A stretch of 64,000 nucleotides of DNA from Sphingomonas natans. Its GTDB lineage: Bacteria > Pseudomonadota > Alphaproteobacteria > Sphingomonadales > Sphingomonadaceae. This document shows, one piece after another, positions 1 through 9,898 of the stretch (the stretch's first letter is position 1; the number at the start of each line of letters is the position of its first letter). The notes beneath the pieces were generated by a model, which was given only the letters and a program-made list of their open reading frames with translations, was not told the origin of the DNA and did not search any database. The translations under genes and the position numbers were made by a program. The stretch lies in assembly GCF_030546695.1 (NCBI RefSeq), contig NZ_JAUOTP010000001.1, forward strand, positions 372,001 through 436,000. The letters run 5' to 3'.

Positions 1-1252
1 ATTCACGCTCGAACGTCTCGCGCGCTTCGCGCAGCGGCGTGCCCATGATCGATTTGGACGCACCACCCGAGACGAGCTCGCTCTGGTCGCTCGTGACTTC
101 CGGCGGGAGCATGTCCGCGTCGATCGTCGCAAGCCGATCGCCCGGCGCGAGGATGATCGTGCGCTCGATGACGTTGCGCAGCTGGCGGACATTGCCCGGC
201 CAATCATAGGCCTGGAGCGCGGCGAGCGCCTCGGCGCCGAGCACCGGCGTCGCAACGCGGCGCTCGGCGGCGAAACGCGCGACGAAGCGCTCCGCGAGCG
301 GCGGCACGTCCTCGCGGCGTTCGCCGAGCGGCGACAGGTGGACCGGTACGACGTTGAGCCGGTAATAGAGATCCTCGCGGAAGCGCCCGGCGGCGATCTC
401 GTCGGCCAGATCGCGCGCCGTCGCCGAGACGACGCGGACATCGACCTTGACGATTCTGGTGCCGCCGACGCGGCTGAAGCTCTGATCGGTCAGCACGCGC
501 AGGATCCGCGCCTGCGTCGTAAGCGGCATGTCGGCGATCTCGTCCAGGAACAATGTCCCGCCGTGCGCGGCTTCGAGCAGGCCCGGGCGGACGAGTTCGC
601 CCCCCTCCTCCACCCCGAACAATTCTTCCTCGACGCGGTCTGGCGTCATCCGCGCGGCGGCGACGACGATGAACGAGCCGGTCGCACGCGTGCTCCAGTC
701 ATGGAGAAGCCGCGCCGCGACCTCCTTGCCGACTCCCGCCGGCCCGGTGATCAGCACGCGGCTGCCCGTCGCGGCGACGCGCTTCAAGGTCGCGCGGACC
801 GCGTTGATCGCGCCAGACGTTCCGGTCAGTTCGGTCTCCTCGCCGAACCGCTCCTTCAGCGAGGCATTTTCGCGGCGCAGGCGATCCGTCTCGGTCGCAC
901 GCGCGACGAGGTGGAGCAGGCGCTCGCTCTCGAACGGCTTCTCGATGAAATCGATCGCGCCCTGGCGGACCGCGGCGACGGCGGTGTCGAGATTGCCATG
1001 TCCGGAGACGACGATCACCGGCAGCGTCGGATCGCGCCGCTTGATCTCGGCGAGCAGCTCCAGCCCGTCGAGCCGCGAACCGTGCAGCCAGACATCGAGC
1101 AGGGCGAGGCTCGGGCGACGCTCGGCGATGGCGGCGAGCGCCGCATCGGCGTTGGCGGCGGTGCGCGTCGTATAGCCTTCGTCCTCGAGCACGCCCGCCA
1201 CGAGCTCACGAATGTCGGCTTCGTCGTCTACGACCAGAATATCGAGGGCCAT
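1..1252 (-). CDS. ntrX: Nitrogen regulation response regulator NtrX (3' end cut by window edge)
   Basis: Response regulator partnered with the membrane kinase NtrY. The start ATG is at 1252; 417 codons are visible and the frame is still open at position 1, in a stretch reading REARETFERE, so the C-terminal Fis-type helix is missing. A receiver domain occupies about residues 1-120 with phospho-acceptor Asp53 in LLDVWL. An AAA+ domain follows with Walker A GPAGVGKE and Walker B GTLFLDEIAD. Where sigma54 activators carry GAFTGA, this protein reads GVEEGGELVRPG, so the sigma54-contacting loop is absent; this is known for many alphaproteobacterial NtrX proteins. It is the last gene of dusB-ntrB-ntrC-ntrY-ntrX, starting 26 nt after ntrY. 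Identity is secure; the DNA targets cannot be read from the sequence. Confidence 0.95.
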   Translation of the reverse strand, partial: MALDILVVDDEADIRELVAGVLEDEGYTTRTAANADAALAAIAERRPSLALLDVWLHGSRLDGLELLAEIKRRDPTLPVIVVSGHGNLDTAVAAVRQGAIDFIEKPFESERLLHLVARATETDRLRRENASLKERFGEETELTGTSGAINAVRATLKRVAATGSRVLITGPAGVGKEVAARLLHDWSTRATGSFIVVAAARMTPDRVEEELFGVEEGGELVRPGLLEAAHGGTLFLDEIADMPLTTQARILRVLTDQSFSRVGGTRIVKVDVRVVSATARDLADEIAAGRFREDLYYRLNVVPVHLSPLGERREDVPPLAERFVARFAAERRVATPVLGAEALAALQAYDWPGNVRQLRNVIERTIILAPGDRLATIDADMLPPEVTSDQSELVSGGASKSIMGTPLREARETFERE

Positions 1253-1278
1253 GCTTCAGGTCGCTCCAGATGAATATG

Positions 1279-3522
1279 TCATTCGGCGGCAAGCGAACGC
1301 TCGGCCGGCGGAGCCCCCTCGCCGCCGGCGAGCGGCGCGAGCGCCGCGGGATCGAAGCAGAGACGCACGACGGCGCCCCCGCCTTCGCGGTCGGCGAAGC
1401 TCATCTGCCCCAGATGATCCTCGACGATCTTCTCGACGATCGCGAGGCCGAGGCCCGTGCCCTTGGCGCGCGTCGTCATATAAGGTTCGGTCAGCCGTTC
1501 GCGCTCGGCGGGCAGGCCGACGCCATTGTCCGACACGGTTAGCGCGAGGCGGTCCTTGTCGAAGCCGATCGCGAGCCACAATTGTCCGCCGGGCTCGTCG
1601 CCGAAGCGCGCCTCGATCGCCTCGATCCCGTTCTTGACGATATTGGTCAGCGCCTGGCCCAGCTGGCGGCGGTCGCAGACGATCGACGGGCCGGGATACG
1701 GCGCATCCAGCATGATCTCGATATTGGGATGCGCGACCTCGGCGAGGAGCAAGGTCTCGCGGGCGACATCGACGACGGGCTCCTCGGCGAAGCTCGGCTT
1801 GGGCATGCGCGCGAAGGCCGAGAACTCATCGATCATCCGCCGGATATCACCGACCTGGCGGACGATCGTGGAGACGAGCCGGCTGAACGTGCCGCTATCG
1901 TCGACGATATCCTTGCCATAGCGCCGCTGGAGCCGCTCGGCGGCGAGCTGGATCGGGGTCAGCGGATTCTTGATCTCGTGCGCGATGCGCCGCGCGACAT
2001 CCGCCCAGGCGGCGCGGCGCTGGTCCGAGAGCTGCTGCGTGATGTCGTCGAAGGTGAGCACGTGCGGCGAGTTGGGCGCGGCGCCGGCACGGCCGGCGGT
2101 CACCGCCAGCGTCCGCGGCTCGGTCCCGGCGGCCAGCTGGATCACGGCTTCGCGCTGCCCGGAGGCCAGCAGGGCCGCGAGCTCGGGTGCGATATCGTCG
2201 AGCCGCGCGCCGATCGCGCTTGGCTGTTCGCCGCCGAGCATCGCGCTCGCCGAGGGATTGATGATCGTGACGATGCCGTTGGCATCGACCGCGATCACGC
2301 CCGCCGAGACCCCGGACAGCACCGCCTCGGTCAACGCACGGCGATTTTCGAGCGCGCCGGTCTGCTCCTGCAGGCGGCGCGTCATCCGGTTGAAGGCGGC
2401 GGCGAGCGTACCGACCTCGTCATGCTTGGCGTTCGAGGCGACGCGCGCGCTCAGATCGCCGCCGGCGACGCGCCGCGCCGCGCCGACCAGCTCGCCGATC
2501 GGGCGGACGAGTCGGTCGGCGACGGCCAGCGCCACCCAGATCGCGATCGCCACGATCAGCAGCGATCCCGCGAACAAAGCCAGGTTGAAGCGGAACTGGA
2601 GCGTGCGCGAGCGATCGAGCAGGCTGGAATAATCGTTGATGGCCGAATTGGCGCGTCCCGCCTGCGCCAGCACCAGCGGATCGGCATATCGCGATATCCA
2701 CAAATAGGTGCCCGTATTCTTGTCGAACTGCAGCACCGATTCCAGCCGGTCCGGTAGAACGCGCGTATGGGGCTGGCCGTCGCGCAGGCTGGCGAGGATC
2801 GCGGGCGGCAGGCGCTTCTCCAGCGCCCGCTTGTCGAGATTCGCGCCCCAGATGAGCTGCTCGCTCTTGTCCTTCGCGATCCGGATCATCGCCGCCTGAT
2901 CGAGCGAGCGATAGAAGACCTGGCTGGCGAAGTAGCTGTCCCAGCGCGGATCGTCGGCATCGGCTTCGTTGAGCGCGCGCAGGATATCCCCCGCCATTGC
3001 GGTATTCTCGGTGGCGAGCCGGTCGCGATGCTCCTTCACATAGGTCTGCGCGACCTTGTCGGCATTCTGGAGGACAACGCGCGTGCGATCCGCGAACCAG
3101 AATTGCACGCCATATTGAAACAGCAAGGAGGCGAAGAGCACGACGAGCAGGGTCGGCAGCGCCGCGATCGCCGAGAAGAGCGCGACGAGGCGGACATGGA
3201 GCTGGCCGCGTCCCCCGAGCGAAGAACGCTCGGCGCGCGCGCGCGCGATGCGCCGAGCGATCAGCACGAGCAGCCCCATCGCCGGGACGAGCGTGCCGAC
3301 GAGCAGGAAGGCGACGAGCACGGGCGTCAGCAACCGCTGCGGCGATCCGGCATGATTGAGCGTGGCATAGGCGACCGCCATCATCGCGATCGTCAGCGCC
3401 AGCGTGCCAAGCTCATAGACCAAGGCGGCCTGGGGTCCGCGCACCCACAGAGCGAGCCGCCGTCGCCATCGGGGTGCCCGTGTGCCGAACCGCTGGCCGA
3501 GCTGCGGGGCGGATGCCTTCAT
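1279..3522 (-). CDS. ntrY: Nitrogen regulation sensor histidine kinase NtrY
   Basis: Membrane-bound sensor kinase of the NtrYX system, about 747 residues from the ATG at 3522; a longer frame begins at 3561, but the 3522 start follows an AAGG and removes a non-conserved leader. The N-terminal third holds several hydrophobic segments (for example LALTIAMMAVAYA and LLTPVLVAFLLVGTL), then an extracytoplasmic region and another membrane segment near residue 320. A HAMP-like linker, a PAS-like region and the kinase core follow. The phospho-acceptor His is in [13 protein letters not shown] (about residue 515), with an N box NIVKNGIEAI and G boxes DNGVGL and GTGLGLAIVEKI, so it looks fully active. 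It lies 83 nt downstream of ntrC. The family is linked to nitrogen and redox or microaerobic sensing; the signal is unknown. Confidence 0.95.
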   Translation of the reverse strand: MKASAPQLGQRFGTRAPRWRRRLALWVRGPQAALVYELGTLALTIAMMAVAYATLNHAGSPQRLLTPVLVAFLLVGTLVPAMGLLVLIARRIARARAERSSLGGRGQLHVRLVALFSAIAALPTLLVVLFASLLFQYGVQFWFADRTRVVLQNADKVAQTYVKEHRDRLATENTAMAGDILRALNEADADDPRWDSYFASQVFYRSLDQAAMIRIAKDKSEQLIWGANLDKRALEKRLPPAILASLRDGQPHTRVLPDRLESVLQFDKNTGTYLWISRYADPLVLAQAGRANSAINDYSSLLDRSRTLQFRFNLALFAGSLLIVAIAIWVALAVADRLVRPIGELVGAARRVAGGDLSARVASNAKHDEVGTLAAAFNRMTRRLQEQTGALENRRALTEAVLSGVSAGVIAVDANGIVTIINPSASAMLGGEQPSAIGARLDDIAPELAALLASGQREAVIQLAAGTEPRTLAVTAGRAGAAPNSPHVLTFDDITQQLSDQRRAAWADVARRIAHEIKNPLTPIQLAAERLQRRYGKDIVDDSGTFSRLVSTIVRQVGDIRRMIDEFSAFARMPKPSFAEEPVVDVARETLLLAEVAHPNIEIMLDAPYPGPSIVCDRRQLGQALTNIVKNGIEAIEARFGDEPGGQLWLAIGFDKDRLALTVSDNGVGLPAERERLTEPYMTTRAKGTGLGLAIVEKIVEDHLGQMSFADREGGGAVVRLCFDPAALAPLAGGEGAPPAERSLAAE

Positions 3523-3605
3523 AGTGGCCTTATTACCACAGCGACGTGGCAGGGCAAACACAGCCGGTCGCAGCGGCCTGCCGTTCGTCGCACACTTGCC
3601 TGCGC

Positions 3606-5051
3606 CTAGTCGGCCTTGCGCACAACCGGGCCGACGCCGAGCTCGGTGAGCTTCTTGCGCAGCGTATTGCGATTGAGCCCCAGCAGCTTGGCCGCCTTCA
3701 GCTGATTTCCCCGCACCGCCGCCAGCGCGAGCCGGAACAAAGGCCGCTCGACCTCGGCGAGCAGGCGATCATAGAGGCCGTCCGGCGGCAGGTCGGTGCC
3801 ATAGCTCGCGAGGTGGCGGGCGAGATGATGCTCGATCGCCTCGCCGAGGCTGCTCGCCTCGGGAACGATCGTGCCGCCCCCCTGCCCGTGCACCAGCTGC
3901 TGCTCGACGAGCGCCGCGCCGATCACCGGATCGCGGCTGAGCGCGGCGAGACGGCGCATGAGATTCTCGAGCTCGCGGACGTTGCCCGGCCAGCCATGCT
4001 TCTCCAGCCGCAACGCCGCCGCCTCGTCGAGCGACTTGCGCGGCAGGCCGTTGGCGGCGGCGCGATCGAGGAAATAGCGCGCGAGCAACGCCACGTCCCC
4101 GCCCCGCTCGCGCAGCGGCGGCAGGCGCACGGGCACGACGTTCAGCCGGTAATAAAGATCCTCGCGAAAGCCGCCGTCGGCGGTCAGCCGGGGCAGATCC
4201 TGATGCGTCGCCGAGATGATCCGGACGTCGGCGCGGATCGCGCGCGCCGACCCGACCGGCGTGAACTCGCCAGACTGGAGCACGCGCAGCAGCCGGGTCT
4301 GCGCCTCCAGCGGCATGTCGCCGATCTCGTCGAGGAACAATGTTCCGCCCTGCGCCTGTTCGAAACGGCCGGCGTTGCGCTGGGCCGCGCCGGTGAACGC
4401 GCCGCGCTCATGCCCGAACAATTCGCTCTCGATCAGCTCGCGCGGGATCGCGGCCATGTTGACCGGCACGAACGGCGCCGCCTTGCGCGCCCCGAAATCG
4501 TGGATCGCGCGCGCGACCAGTTCCTTGCCGGTGCCGGATTCACCGAGCACGAGCACGGTCAAATCGTTCGAGACGACGCGTGCGATCGTCCGATAGACCT
4601 CCTGCATCGCCGGCGAGCGGCCGATCAGCGGCAATTCCTCGCCGGGTTCCTCCTCGACCGGATCCTCGCCCGACTGGGTCGAGCGCAGCGCATCGGCGAC
4701 GGTGCGCGTCAGCTCGCCGAGATCGAAGGGCTTGGGGAGATAGTCGAACGCCCCCTGTTCGTTGGCGCGCAAGGCGGTGGTGAAGGTATTCTGCGCCGAC
4801 AATACGATGACCGGCAGTCCCGGCTGGCTCGTCCGCAGATCGCCGACCGCATCGAGGCCGTTGCCGTCGGGCAGGACTACGTCGGTGACGAGCACGTCGG
4901 GGCGGAAATGCGCGAAGGCGCGGCGCTGCTCGGCGAGGCTGCCCGCCACCTCGACGACATGGCCCGCGCGACGCAGCGCTTCGCGCACGACGGTGCGGAT
5001 CGCAGCGTCGTCGTCGGTGACGAGGATGCGCCCCGAGCGCGTCGGCGTCAC
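3606..5051 (-). CDS. ntrC: Nitrogen regulation protein NtrC, sigma54-dependent activator
   Basis: Response regulator of the NtrBC nitrogen-limitation system, 481 residues. The receiver domain has Asp57 in VLVTDVVLPDG as acceptor. The AAA+ domain carries Walker A GESGTGKE, the sigma54-contact loop ERGAFTGA and Walker B TLFLDEIGDMP, so unlike its paralogue NtrX it should activate sigma54 RNA polymerase. The C terminus has a Fis-type helix-turn-helix (AAKLLGLNRNTLRKKL). Its start overlaps the ntrB stop by 4 nt, indicating translational coupling, and the order ntrB-ntrC-ntrY-ntrX is the usual alphaproteobacterial one. It would control glutamine synthetase and ammonium-uptake genes outside this window. 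Confidence 0.96.
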   Translation of the reverse strand: MTPTRSGRILVTDDDAAIRTVVREALRRAGHVVEVAGSLAEQRRAFAHFRPDVLVTDVVLPDGNGLDAVGDLRTSQPGLPVIVLSAQNTFTTALRANEQGAFDYLPKPFDLGELTRTVADALRSTQSGEDPVEEEPGEELPLIGRSPAMQEVYRTIARVVSNDLTVLVLGESGTGKELVARAIHDFGARKAAPFVPVNMAAIPRELIESELFGHERGAFTGAAQRNAGRFEQAQGGTLFLDEIGDMPLEAQTRLLRVLQSGEFTPVGSARAIRADVRIISATHQDLPRLTADGGFREDLYYRLNVVPVRLPPLRERGGDVALLARYFLDRAAANGLPRKSLDEAAALRLEKHGWPGNVRELENLMRRLAALSRDPVIGAALVEQQLVHGQGGGTIVPEASSLGEAIEHHLARHLASYGTDLPPDGLYDRLLAEVERPLFRLALAAVRGNQLKAAKLLGLNRNTLRKKLTELGVGPVVRKAD

Positions 5052-6163
5052 CGCGTCCGCTCCGCGCGCGGCAGCAGCAGCCGGAACACGGTCCGCTCCG
5101 GCCGCCCTTCGCGCGCATATTCGACCATCCCGCCCTGATCGACGATCAGCTTTTGGACGAGCGCGAGGCCGAGGCCGCGCCCGGTCGGCTTCGAGGTGAC
5201 GAACGGATCGAACAGATGCTCGGCGATATCGGCCGGCGGCCCGGGTCCGTCATCGACGACGCAGACCTCGATCGGCAGCTCGCGGCGGCCATAGCCATGA
5301 TCGGTCAGCATGCGGATGCCGTGGCGATAGGCGGTCGTCAGCGTGATCGTTCCCCCCAAAGGTCCAAGCGCTTCGGCTGCGTTCTTGATGAGATTGATGA
5401 GGATCTGGACGAGCGAATCGCGATGGCCGAGCACCGCCGGCAGCGACGGATCGTAGATCTCGCGCACATGGATCGTGGTCGGCATGCCCTGCACGGCCAC
5501 GGCGCGCGCATGTTCGAGGATCGCGTGGATATTCTGCGGCCCGCAATCGAGCGGACGGGTATCGGTGAAATTCTCCATCCGATCGATCAGCGCGGCGACG
5601 CGATCGACCTCTTCGCGGATCAGTCGGGTCAACGGCCGGGCATCGTCGTCCGCGCCCGTCTCCAGCAACTGCGCCGCGCCGCGTATGCCCGAGAGCGGAT
5701 TCTTGATCTCGTGCGCGAGCATCGCCGCCGCCCCCGCCGCGGTGCGGCTGCCGCCCTCGCGCGCGCTCCGCCGCGCGATCGGCCCGGCGGCGGGATGCAG
5801 ATGAAGCGTGATGACGCGCCAGCCCGCCCGCTCGGGCCAGGGCGAGACGAGGAGATCAGCCTGCTGCGCGCGGCCGCCGGGCAGGACGATCTCCTGATCA
5901 TAAGCCGTGACCATCGTCTCGTTGGGCAGCGAATTGAGCGTATGCCCCATCACCTCGAAGATCGTCATGCCGACGATCGCGGCGCGCGAGAGGTTGAGCA
6001 AGGATTCGGCGGCATTGTTCAGCTCGTGGATCACCCCGTCCGCGTCGATCGCGAACAGGGGCGTCGGCAATGCGGCGAGCAGTTCGTCCGAAGGCGCGGG
6101 TTTGCGGCGATCGACCGGAGGCCGACCGAACACCGTGCTCAGGCCGCCGCGCGACACGCCCAC
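5048..6163 (-). CDS. ntrB: Nitrogen regulation sensor histidine kinase NtrB
   Basis: Soluble kinase/phosphatase that controls NtrC phosphorylation under PII input. The frame has 371 codons from a GTG at 6163. A PAS domain covers about residues 25-125 ([18 protein letters not shown]), followed by the H box [12 protein letters not shown] with His151, N box [10 protein letters not shown] and G boxes DDGPGPP and [12 protein letters not shown]. No membrane segment is visible. The 5' end lies inside the last 25 nt of dusB. No good ribosome site precedes the GTG, and other in-frame GTGs lie at 6157 and 6133, so the exact start is uncertain. It is coupled to ntrC by a 4-nt overlap. Confidence 0.94.
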   Translation of the reverse strand: MGVSRGGLSTVFGRPPVDRRKPAPSDELLAALPTPLFAIDADGVIHELNNAAESLLNLSRAAIVGMTIFEVMGHTLNSLPNETMVTAYDQEIVLPGGRAQQADLLVSPWPERAGWRVITLHLHPAAGPIARRSAREGGSRTAAGAAAMLAHEIKNPLSGIRGAAQLLETGADDDARPLTRLIREEVDRVAALIDRMENFTDTRPLDCGPQNIHAILEHARAVAVQGMPTTIHVREIYDPSLPAVLGHRDSLVQILINLIKNAAEALGPLGGTITLTTAYRHGIRMLTDHGYGRRELPIEVCVVDDGPGPPADIAEHLFDPFVTSKPTGRGLGLALVQKLIVDQGGMVEYAREGRPERTVFRLLLPRAERTR

Positions 6164-7137
6164 GGCGCATAGAATTCGGCGAGCATAGCGAGCACGACTG
6201 CGGCATCGGGGATCTGGTTGACGCGGTTGCGGAACTCGGCCGACCCGCTGAGCCCCTTCGTGTACCAGCCGAGATGCTTGCGGGCCATGTTGACGCCGAC
6301 CTCGCCGCCATAGACGTCGAGCATCGCCTGGTAATGGCCGACGATCACCTGATATTGCTGGTCGAGCGACGGATCGGGGCGGCGCTCGCCGGTTTCGAGC
6401 CAGCGCATCACCTGCGACAGCAGCCAGGGGCGGCCATAGCTGCCGCGGCCGATCATCAGCCCGTCCGCGCCGGACAGCTCGAGCGCCTTGTCGGCATCCT
6501 CGATCGAGCAGATGTCGCCGTTGACGATGACGGGGACCTTCACCGCATCCTTGACCGTGCGGATGAACGCCCAGTCCGCCTCGCCCTTGTACATCTGGCA
6601 GCGCGTGCGACCGTGGACGGTGATCATCTGGATGCCGAGATCCTCGGCCATGCGCGCGAATTCGGGCGCATTGAGGCTCTGATGATCCCAGCCCATCCGC
6701 ATCTTGAGCGTGACCGGCACGTCGACCGCCTTCACGCAGGCCTCGATGATCGATCGCGCAAGCTCGGGCACGCGCATTAGCGCCGAGCCCGCATCGCCGT
6801 TGACGACCTTGCGCACCGGACAGCCCATGTTGATGTCGATGATCGCCGCGCCCTTGTCGGCGGAGAGCTTGGCCGCCTCGCCCATCTCATAAGGCGTGCA
6901 GCCGACGAGCTGCATCGAGACGGGCTCCTCGATCGCATCCCACATCGCCTTCTGCAGCGACTGGCGCGTCTCGCGGATCGCCGCCTGGCTGGCGATCATC
7001 TCGGTGACGTTGAGGCCCGAGCCGAAGCTGCGGACGATGCGACGGAACGGCAGATCCGAGACGCCGGTCATCGGCGCCAGGATCACGGGCGTTTCGATGC
7101 GGACCTTGCCGATCTGGATGGGAGCGAGACGAGACAC
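6139..7137 (-). CDS. dusB: tRNA-dihydrouridine synthase DusB
   Basis: FMN-dependent enzyme that reduces uridines in the tRNA D-loop, using NADPH. The TIM-barrel sequence begins [21 protein letters not shown] and carries the catalytic cysteine motif [11 protein letters not shown] and the FMN-binding stretch [13 protein letters not shown]. The frame opens with an ATG at 7155, but a GTG at 7137 is preceded by CAGGAG at 6 nt and matches the usual DusB N terminus better, so I use it (332 residues). It is the first gene of the ntr operon, the classical alphaproteobacterial (nifR3) position, and overlaps ntrB. Function is confident; the choice of start is moderate. Confidence 0.93.
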   Translation of the reverse strand: MSRLAPIQIGKVRIETPVILAPMTGVSDLPFRRIVRSFGSGLNVTEMIASQAAIRETRQSLQKAMWDAIEEPVSMQLVGCTPYEMGEAAKLSADKGAAIIDINMGCPVRKVVNGDAGSALMRVPELARSIIEACVKAVDVPVTLKMRMGWDHQSLNAPEFARMAEDLGIQMITVHGRTRCQMYKGEADWAFIRTVKDAVKVPVIVNGDICSIEDADKALELSGADGLMIGRGSYGRPWLLSQVMRWLETGERRPDPSLDQQYQVIVGHYQAMLDVYGGEVGVNMARKHLGWYTKGLSGSAEFRNRVNQIPDAAVVLAMLAEFYAPWACRAAA

Positions 7138-7264
7138 GATTCGCTCCTGCACCATTTTGGCTGCCTAAAAAAGCGGCAACTGATCGCATCGGCGCCCGCG
7201 GGCGTGGCAGCCATCCTGCGATCGGCCATTCTCTTTCGGCGCGGCGCGCGATAGGGGCCGCGCG

Positions 7265-8419
7265 ATGGCGCAGTTCACGACCGCTTTGATCGTCGCCGCC
7301 GGCCAAGGCACGCGCTCAGGCGCGGGCATGCCCAAGCAATATCGGAAGATCGCCGGCAAGAGCGTGCTGGCGCATGCCATCGACGCTTTGCAGGCGCACC
7401 CCGCGATCGATGCGGTGCAGATCGTGATCGGACCTGGCCAGCAGGAGGCGTATGCCGAGGCGATCGGCAGCCGCGCTCTGCCCGCACCCGTGATCGGCGG
7501 GGCGACCCGGCGGGAATCGGTGGCGAACGGGCTCGCCGCGATCGGCGGCAGCCGCGTCCTCATCCACGATGCCGCGCGGCCGTTCGTCCCCGGCGAGGTG
7601 ATCGATCGGCTGCTCGCCGCGCTCGATGGCCATGCCGGCGCGGTGCCGGTGCTGCCGGTCGCCGATACGATCGTCCGCGTCGACGAGACCCTCGGCGAGG
7701 TGGTCGCGCGCGAGGCCTTGCGCCGCGTCCAGACGCCGCAGGCCTTCCGCCTCGATGCGATCCGCGCCGCGCACGCCGCCTGGCCGGCGGATCGCGATGC
7801 GAGCGACGATGCGCAGATGCTCCGTGCCGCCGGCCATGCCGTCGCGATCGTCGAAGGATCCGCCTTGCTCGAAAAGCTTACCTACCCGTCCGATTTCGCA
7901 GCCGCCGAGCAACGACTGGCACGGTCGCTCGTCTCGCGGACCGGGCTCGGCTTCGACGTCCACGCTTTCGATACCGGGACCAGTGTGTGGCTCGGCGGGA
8001 TCGAGATCCCGCACACGCGCGGGCTTGCGGGGCACAGCGATGCCGATGTGGCGCTCCACGCCTTGACCGATGCGCTGCTCGGCACGGTCGGCGCGGGCGA
8101 TATCGGCACGCACTTTCCGCCGTCCGACCCGCAATGGCGCGGTGCCGCGTCGTGGCGCTTCCTCGATCATGCGCGCCACCTCATCGTCGCGGCGGGCGGC
8201 CGCATCGATCATGTCGATCTCACGATTATCTGCGAGGAGCCCAAGATCGGGCCGCATCGCCCTTTGATGCGTTCGCGTATCGCCGAACTGCTCGGCATCG
8301 AGGAAGGAAAGGTCAGCGTGAAAGCGACCACGACCGAAAGACTGGGTTTCACTGGCCGCCGCGAAGGCATCGCCGCGCAGGCGGTGGCGACCGTGCGCGT
8401 CCCGGAGAGCGACGCATGA
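7265..8419 (+). CDS. ispDF: Bifunctional IspD/IspF isoprenoid enzyme
   Basis: Fusion enzyme of the MEP isoprenoid pathway. Residues 1 to about 220 are the IspD cytidylyltransferase, with the nucleotide-binding loop [10 protein letters not shown] followed by PKQY. Residues about 223-384 are IspF (2-C-methyl-D-erythritol 2,4-cyclodiphosphate synthase), with metal ligands in GFDVHAF and [14 protein letters not shown]. IspD-IspF fusions are well known in alphaproteobacteria, where IspE, the intermediate step, is encoded elsewhere. It is divergent from dusB with about 125 nt between the starts, which must hold both promoters. The stop overlaps the next start as ATGA. Confidence 0.97.
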   Translation: MAQFTTALIVAAGQGTRSGAGMPKQYRKIAGKSVLAHAIDALQAHPAIDAVQIVIGPGQQEAYAEAIGSRALPAPVIGGATRRESVANGLAAIGGSRVLIHDAARPFVPGEVIDRLLAALDGHAGAVPVLPVADTIVRVDETLGEVVAREALRRVQTPQAFRLDAIRAAHAAWPADRDASDDAQMLRAAGHAVAIVEGSALLEKLTYPSDFAAAEQRLARSLVSRTGLGFDVHAFDTGTSVWLGGIEIPHTRGLAGHSDADVALHALTDALLGTVGAGDIGTHFPPSDPQWRGAASWRFLDHARHLIVAAGGRIDHVDLTIICEEPKIGPHRPLMRSRIAELLGIEEGKVSVKATTTERLGFTGRREGIAAQAVATVRVPESDA

Positions 8420-8946
8420 AGCGCCTCGCCCTCGCTCTGGCGGCGCTCGCTTTGCCCGCCTCCGCATCCGCGCAGGCGCTGCGCTGCATTCCTCAGGATC
8501 AGGCGGCGGCGCTCGTCACCTTCGCCCTGCCCTCGCTCGTCGGGGGGCTCGCGCAGCGCTGCGGGCCGGAACTCCCGCGCGCTTCCTATCTGATGGCGAA
8601 CAGCACCGCGCTCGCCGATCGCTATCGTCCCGACGCCGCCGCCGCCTGGCCGACCGCGCGCGCGGCGATCGCCGGCATCTTCACCCAGTTCCTCGGCCAG
8701 GAAATGCCCGCCGAGATGAACGGCGATCTGGTCCGCCAGCTGGCCGAGCCTTTGCTGGGCAGCCTGCTGGCGAAGCGGATCAGCACGACGGATTGCCTCG
8801 CGGTCGACAGCGCCATATCGGCCGCAGCCGCGCTGCCCGGCCGCAACGTCGGGCGGCTCGCGGTCGTCGCGATCACGCTGGCCGACAAGAAAGACAAGGG
8901 GATAGCAGGCGTGCTTCATATCTGTCGGCCGGAGATGCGGCCTTGA
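8416..8946 (+). CDS. Small exported protein of unknown function
   Basis: 176-residue protein with a clear signal peptide ([20 protein letters not shown], likely cut after ASAQ). The mature part contains cysteines at LRCIPQ, AQRCGPE, TTDCLA and HICRPE, which could form two disulfides in the periplasm. I recognise no catalytic motif. The start ATG overlaps the ispDF stop (ATGA) and the stop overlaps the TTG start of cinA, so it is translationally coupled on both sides. The co-translation is visible; a functional link to isoprenoid synthesis or to cinA is not supported by the sequence. Confidence 0.8.
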   Translation: MKRLALALAALALPASASAQALRCIPQDQAAALVTFALPSLVGGLAQRCGPELPRASYLMANSTALADRYRPDAAAAWPTARAAIAGIFTQFLGQEMPAEMNGDLVRQLAEPLLGSLLAKRISTTDCLAVDSAISAAAALPGRNVGRLAVVAITLADKKDKGIAGVLHICRPEMRP

Positions 8947-9470
8947 CCGACTCGATTCTCCCGGCCGAACTGACGGATCTCGCCCAGCGCGTGATCGACG
9001 GCAATCGGGCCGCGGGGCGCCGGATCGCGGTCGCCGAGAGCTGCACGGGCGGGCTCGTCAGCGCCGCGCTGACCGAGATACCGGGCTCGTCGGACGTATT
9101 CGTGGCGGGCATCGTCACCTATGCCGACGAAGCCAAGATGAACCTGCTCGCGGTCGCGCAGGACGTGATCGAGACGTTCGGCGCGGTCAGCCTCGCCACC
9201 GCCTGGGCGATGGCGAACGGCGCGGTCGAGAAGACCGGCGCGGATCTCGCCGTCTCGATCACGGGCATCGCCGGCCCGACCGGCGGCAGCGAGCGCAAGC
9301 CGGTCGGCACGGTCGTCTTCGCGCGCTGCATCCGCGGCGAGAATCCGGAGAAGGGCAAGGCCGATCAGCGCGCGTTCGGCGATCTCGGCCGTTCGGGCAT
9401 CCGCCTTCAGGCGGCGCTGTGCGCGCTCGAACTGCTGCTGCCGGACGGACTATCGGAGGCCGGCGCGTAG
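8943..9470 (+). CDS. CinA C-terminal domain protein, nicotinamide-nucleotide amidohydrolase type
   Basis: 175-residue stand-alone CinA C-terminal (PncC-type) domain, a family that deamidates nicotinamide mononucleotide in pyridine-nucleotide recycling. Diagnostic stretches are VAESCTGGLVSAALTEIPGS near the N terminus, FVAGIVTYADEAK, and ITGIAGPTGGSERKPVGTV. I place the start at TTG 8943, overlapping the upstream stop, because the family normally begins just before LAQRVI. The N-terminal CinA domain is absent, as in most proteobacterial paralogues. The last 64 nt run antisense to the 3' end of the RatA-like gene. Confidence 0.9.
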   Translation: MTDSILPAELTDLAQRVIDGNRAAGRRIAVAESCTGGLVSAALTEIPGSSDVFVAGIVTYADEAKMNLLAVAQDVIETFGAVSLATAWAMANGAVEKTGADLAVSITGIAGPTGGSERKPVGTVVFARCIRGENPEKGKADQRAFGDLGRSGIRLQAALCALELLLPDGLSEAGA

Positions 9471-9892
9471 AGGACGGCGGCGCGCTCCTCGAACGCGCCG
9501 ATCATCTTGCGCAGCGCGCGATCGAACACCTGCCCCGCCAGCGCCTCGAAGATCCGGCTCTTGAACGCGAAATCGACGGTGAAATCGACGAGGCAGCCGC
9601 CCTTCCCGTCCGGGCGGAAGGTCCAGTCGTTGGTCAGGTAGGCGAGCGGCCCGTCGACATAATCGACGCGGATCCGGTTCGGCCGCTCCTTCGTGACGCG
9701 CGAGGTGAATTTCTCGCGCAGCGCCTTGAAGCCGACGAGCAGGTCGGCGACCATCTCGGTCTCGCTGTTCGATTTCATCCGCACGCCGACCACCCAGGGC
9801 AGGAACTCGGCATAATGGCCGACATCGGCCACCAGATCGAACATCTGCTCGGGCGAGTAAGGCAGCGCGCGCGTTTCGGAGTGCTTGGGCAA
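9407..9892 (-). CDS. RatA/COQ10-type START-domain protein
   Basis: 161-residue protein of the polyketide cyclase/START family that includes COQ10 and E. coli RatA. The sequence begins MPKHSETRALPYSPEQMFDLVADVG, typical of the family; the first codon is TTG at 9892. In eukaryotes COQ10 binds ubiquinone and supports respiration. The RatA 'toxin' activity against 70S ribosome assembly is reported for E. coli and should not be assumed here. The C-terminal 20 residues are a low-complexity Ser/Ala tail, encoded where the gene overlaps the end of cinA. It lies downstream of lipA on the same strand, separated by a large hairpin repeat. Confidence 0.88.
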   Translation of the reverse strand: MPKHSETRALPYSPEQMFDLVADVGHYAEFLPWVVGVRMKSNSETEMVADLLVGFKALREKFTSRVTKERPNRIRVDYVDGPLAYLTNDWTFRPDGKGGCLVDFTVDFAFKSRIFEALAGQVFDRALRKMIGAFEERAAVLYAPASDSPSGSSSSSAHSAA

Positions 9893-9898
9893 ACTTAT

